Shown: positions 20,845 to 20,860 of the stretch, piece by piece
Layout: each line of letters begins with the position of its first letter
Position numbering within the stretch: position 1 is the first letter of the stretch
DNA from: Colimorpha_A sp964630635
Lineage (GTDB): Bacteria > Bacillota > Clostridia > Oscillospirales > CAG-272
NCBI GenBank assembly: GCA_964630635.1
Contig: CAZVVM010000027.1
Coordinates: 1 to 20,860 of the forward strand
Length of the DNA: 20,860 nucleotides
Direction of reading: 5' to 3'
The notes under the pieces: model-generated
Database searches by the model: none
What the model was told of the DNA's origin: nothing
Seen by the model: the letters and a program-made list of their open reading frames with translations, nothing else
Translations under genes and position numbers: made by a program

Positions 20845-20860
20845 GGGTTCCCGAAAATGA
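20845..20860 (-). mobile_element. Nested mini-element N, copy 3, inverted and cut by the window edge
   Basis: Its 16 bp (GGGTTCCCGAAAATGA) are the reverse complement of the right end of copy 2, apart from the last C of copy 2. Confidence 0.45.

Noticed and set aside
20163..20860. Possible CRISPR array
   Set aside because: Repeats belong to different families, occur in both orientations and at irregular spacing, and no cas gene is present.

Overview
All fourteen convincing genes lie on the minus strand, so the window reads biologically from right to left. Protein sequences and gene neighbourhoods point to an uncultured member of the Clostridia (Firmicutes), probably a gut-type lineage. The reasons are Ami/Opp-type ABC ATPases with the Firmicutes C-terminal motif, TrmFO (the folate-dependent tRNA methyltransferase typical of Gram-positives), topA-trmFO and plsX-rnc gene pairs, SigA-like promoters, and GC-rich palindromic repeats between genes. 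Assigning a family or genus would be a guess.

Right part (about 20.2 to 12.8 kb): a compact run of six housekeeping genes, trmH-like, dprA, topA, trmFO, plsX and rnc, with overlaps or gaps of at most 21 nt. They cover RNA methylation, DNA uptake and processing, supercoiling, tRNA modification, phospholipid precursor synthesis and RNA processing. The run looks like two classical Firmicutes clusters (dprA-topA-trmFO and plsX-acpP-rnc-smc-ftsY) joined together, with acpP, smc and ftsY absent. Next, behind a repeat-filled gap, comes a stand-alone radical SAM gene of the Elp3-like type often found next to rnc.

Middle (about 11.1 to 9.4 kb): one DUF4091 (GH123-like) gene with its own SigA promoter and an intrinsic terminator, so it is probably monocistronic.

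Left part (8.9 kb to 66 bp): an oligopeptide/dipeptide ABC transporter operon, oppA-oppB-oppC-oppD-oppF, plus a small membrane protein (DUF3899-like). It is driven by a near-consensus extended -10 promoter, and a stable hairpin lies between oppA and oppB. Four of the five transporter proteins are clearly enlarged: OppA has 829 residues, OppC carries an external insert of about 220 residues, OppD an insert of about 370 residues inside the ATPase helical domain, and OppF an insert of about 40 to 50 residues. The cysteines that bind a C-terminal Fe-S cluster in other OppD/DppD proteins are all replaced.

The four large gaps (8832-9442, 11021-11322, 12334-12760, 20163-20860) hold a mosaic of short palindromic modules sharing a GTAGG/CCTAC flank. 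Two module families differ only by two compensatory base-pair changes. A second mini-element of about 40 bp appears to have landed repeatedly inside these palindromes. A widespread Gram-negative/Gram-positive type of intergenic element (127 bp, bounded by 8-bp inverted repeats) is also present near the right edge. No rRNA, tRNA, transposase, integrase or CRISPR array was seen.
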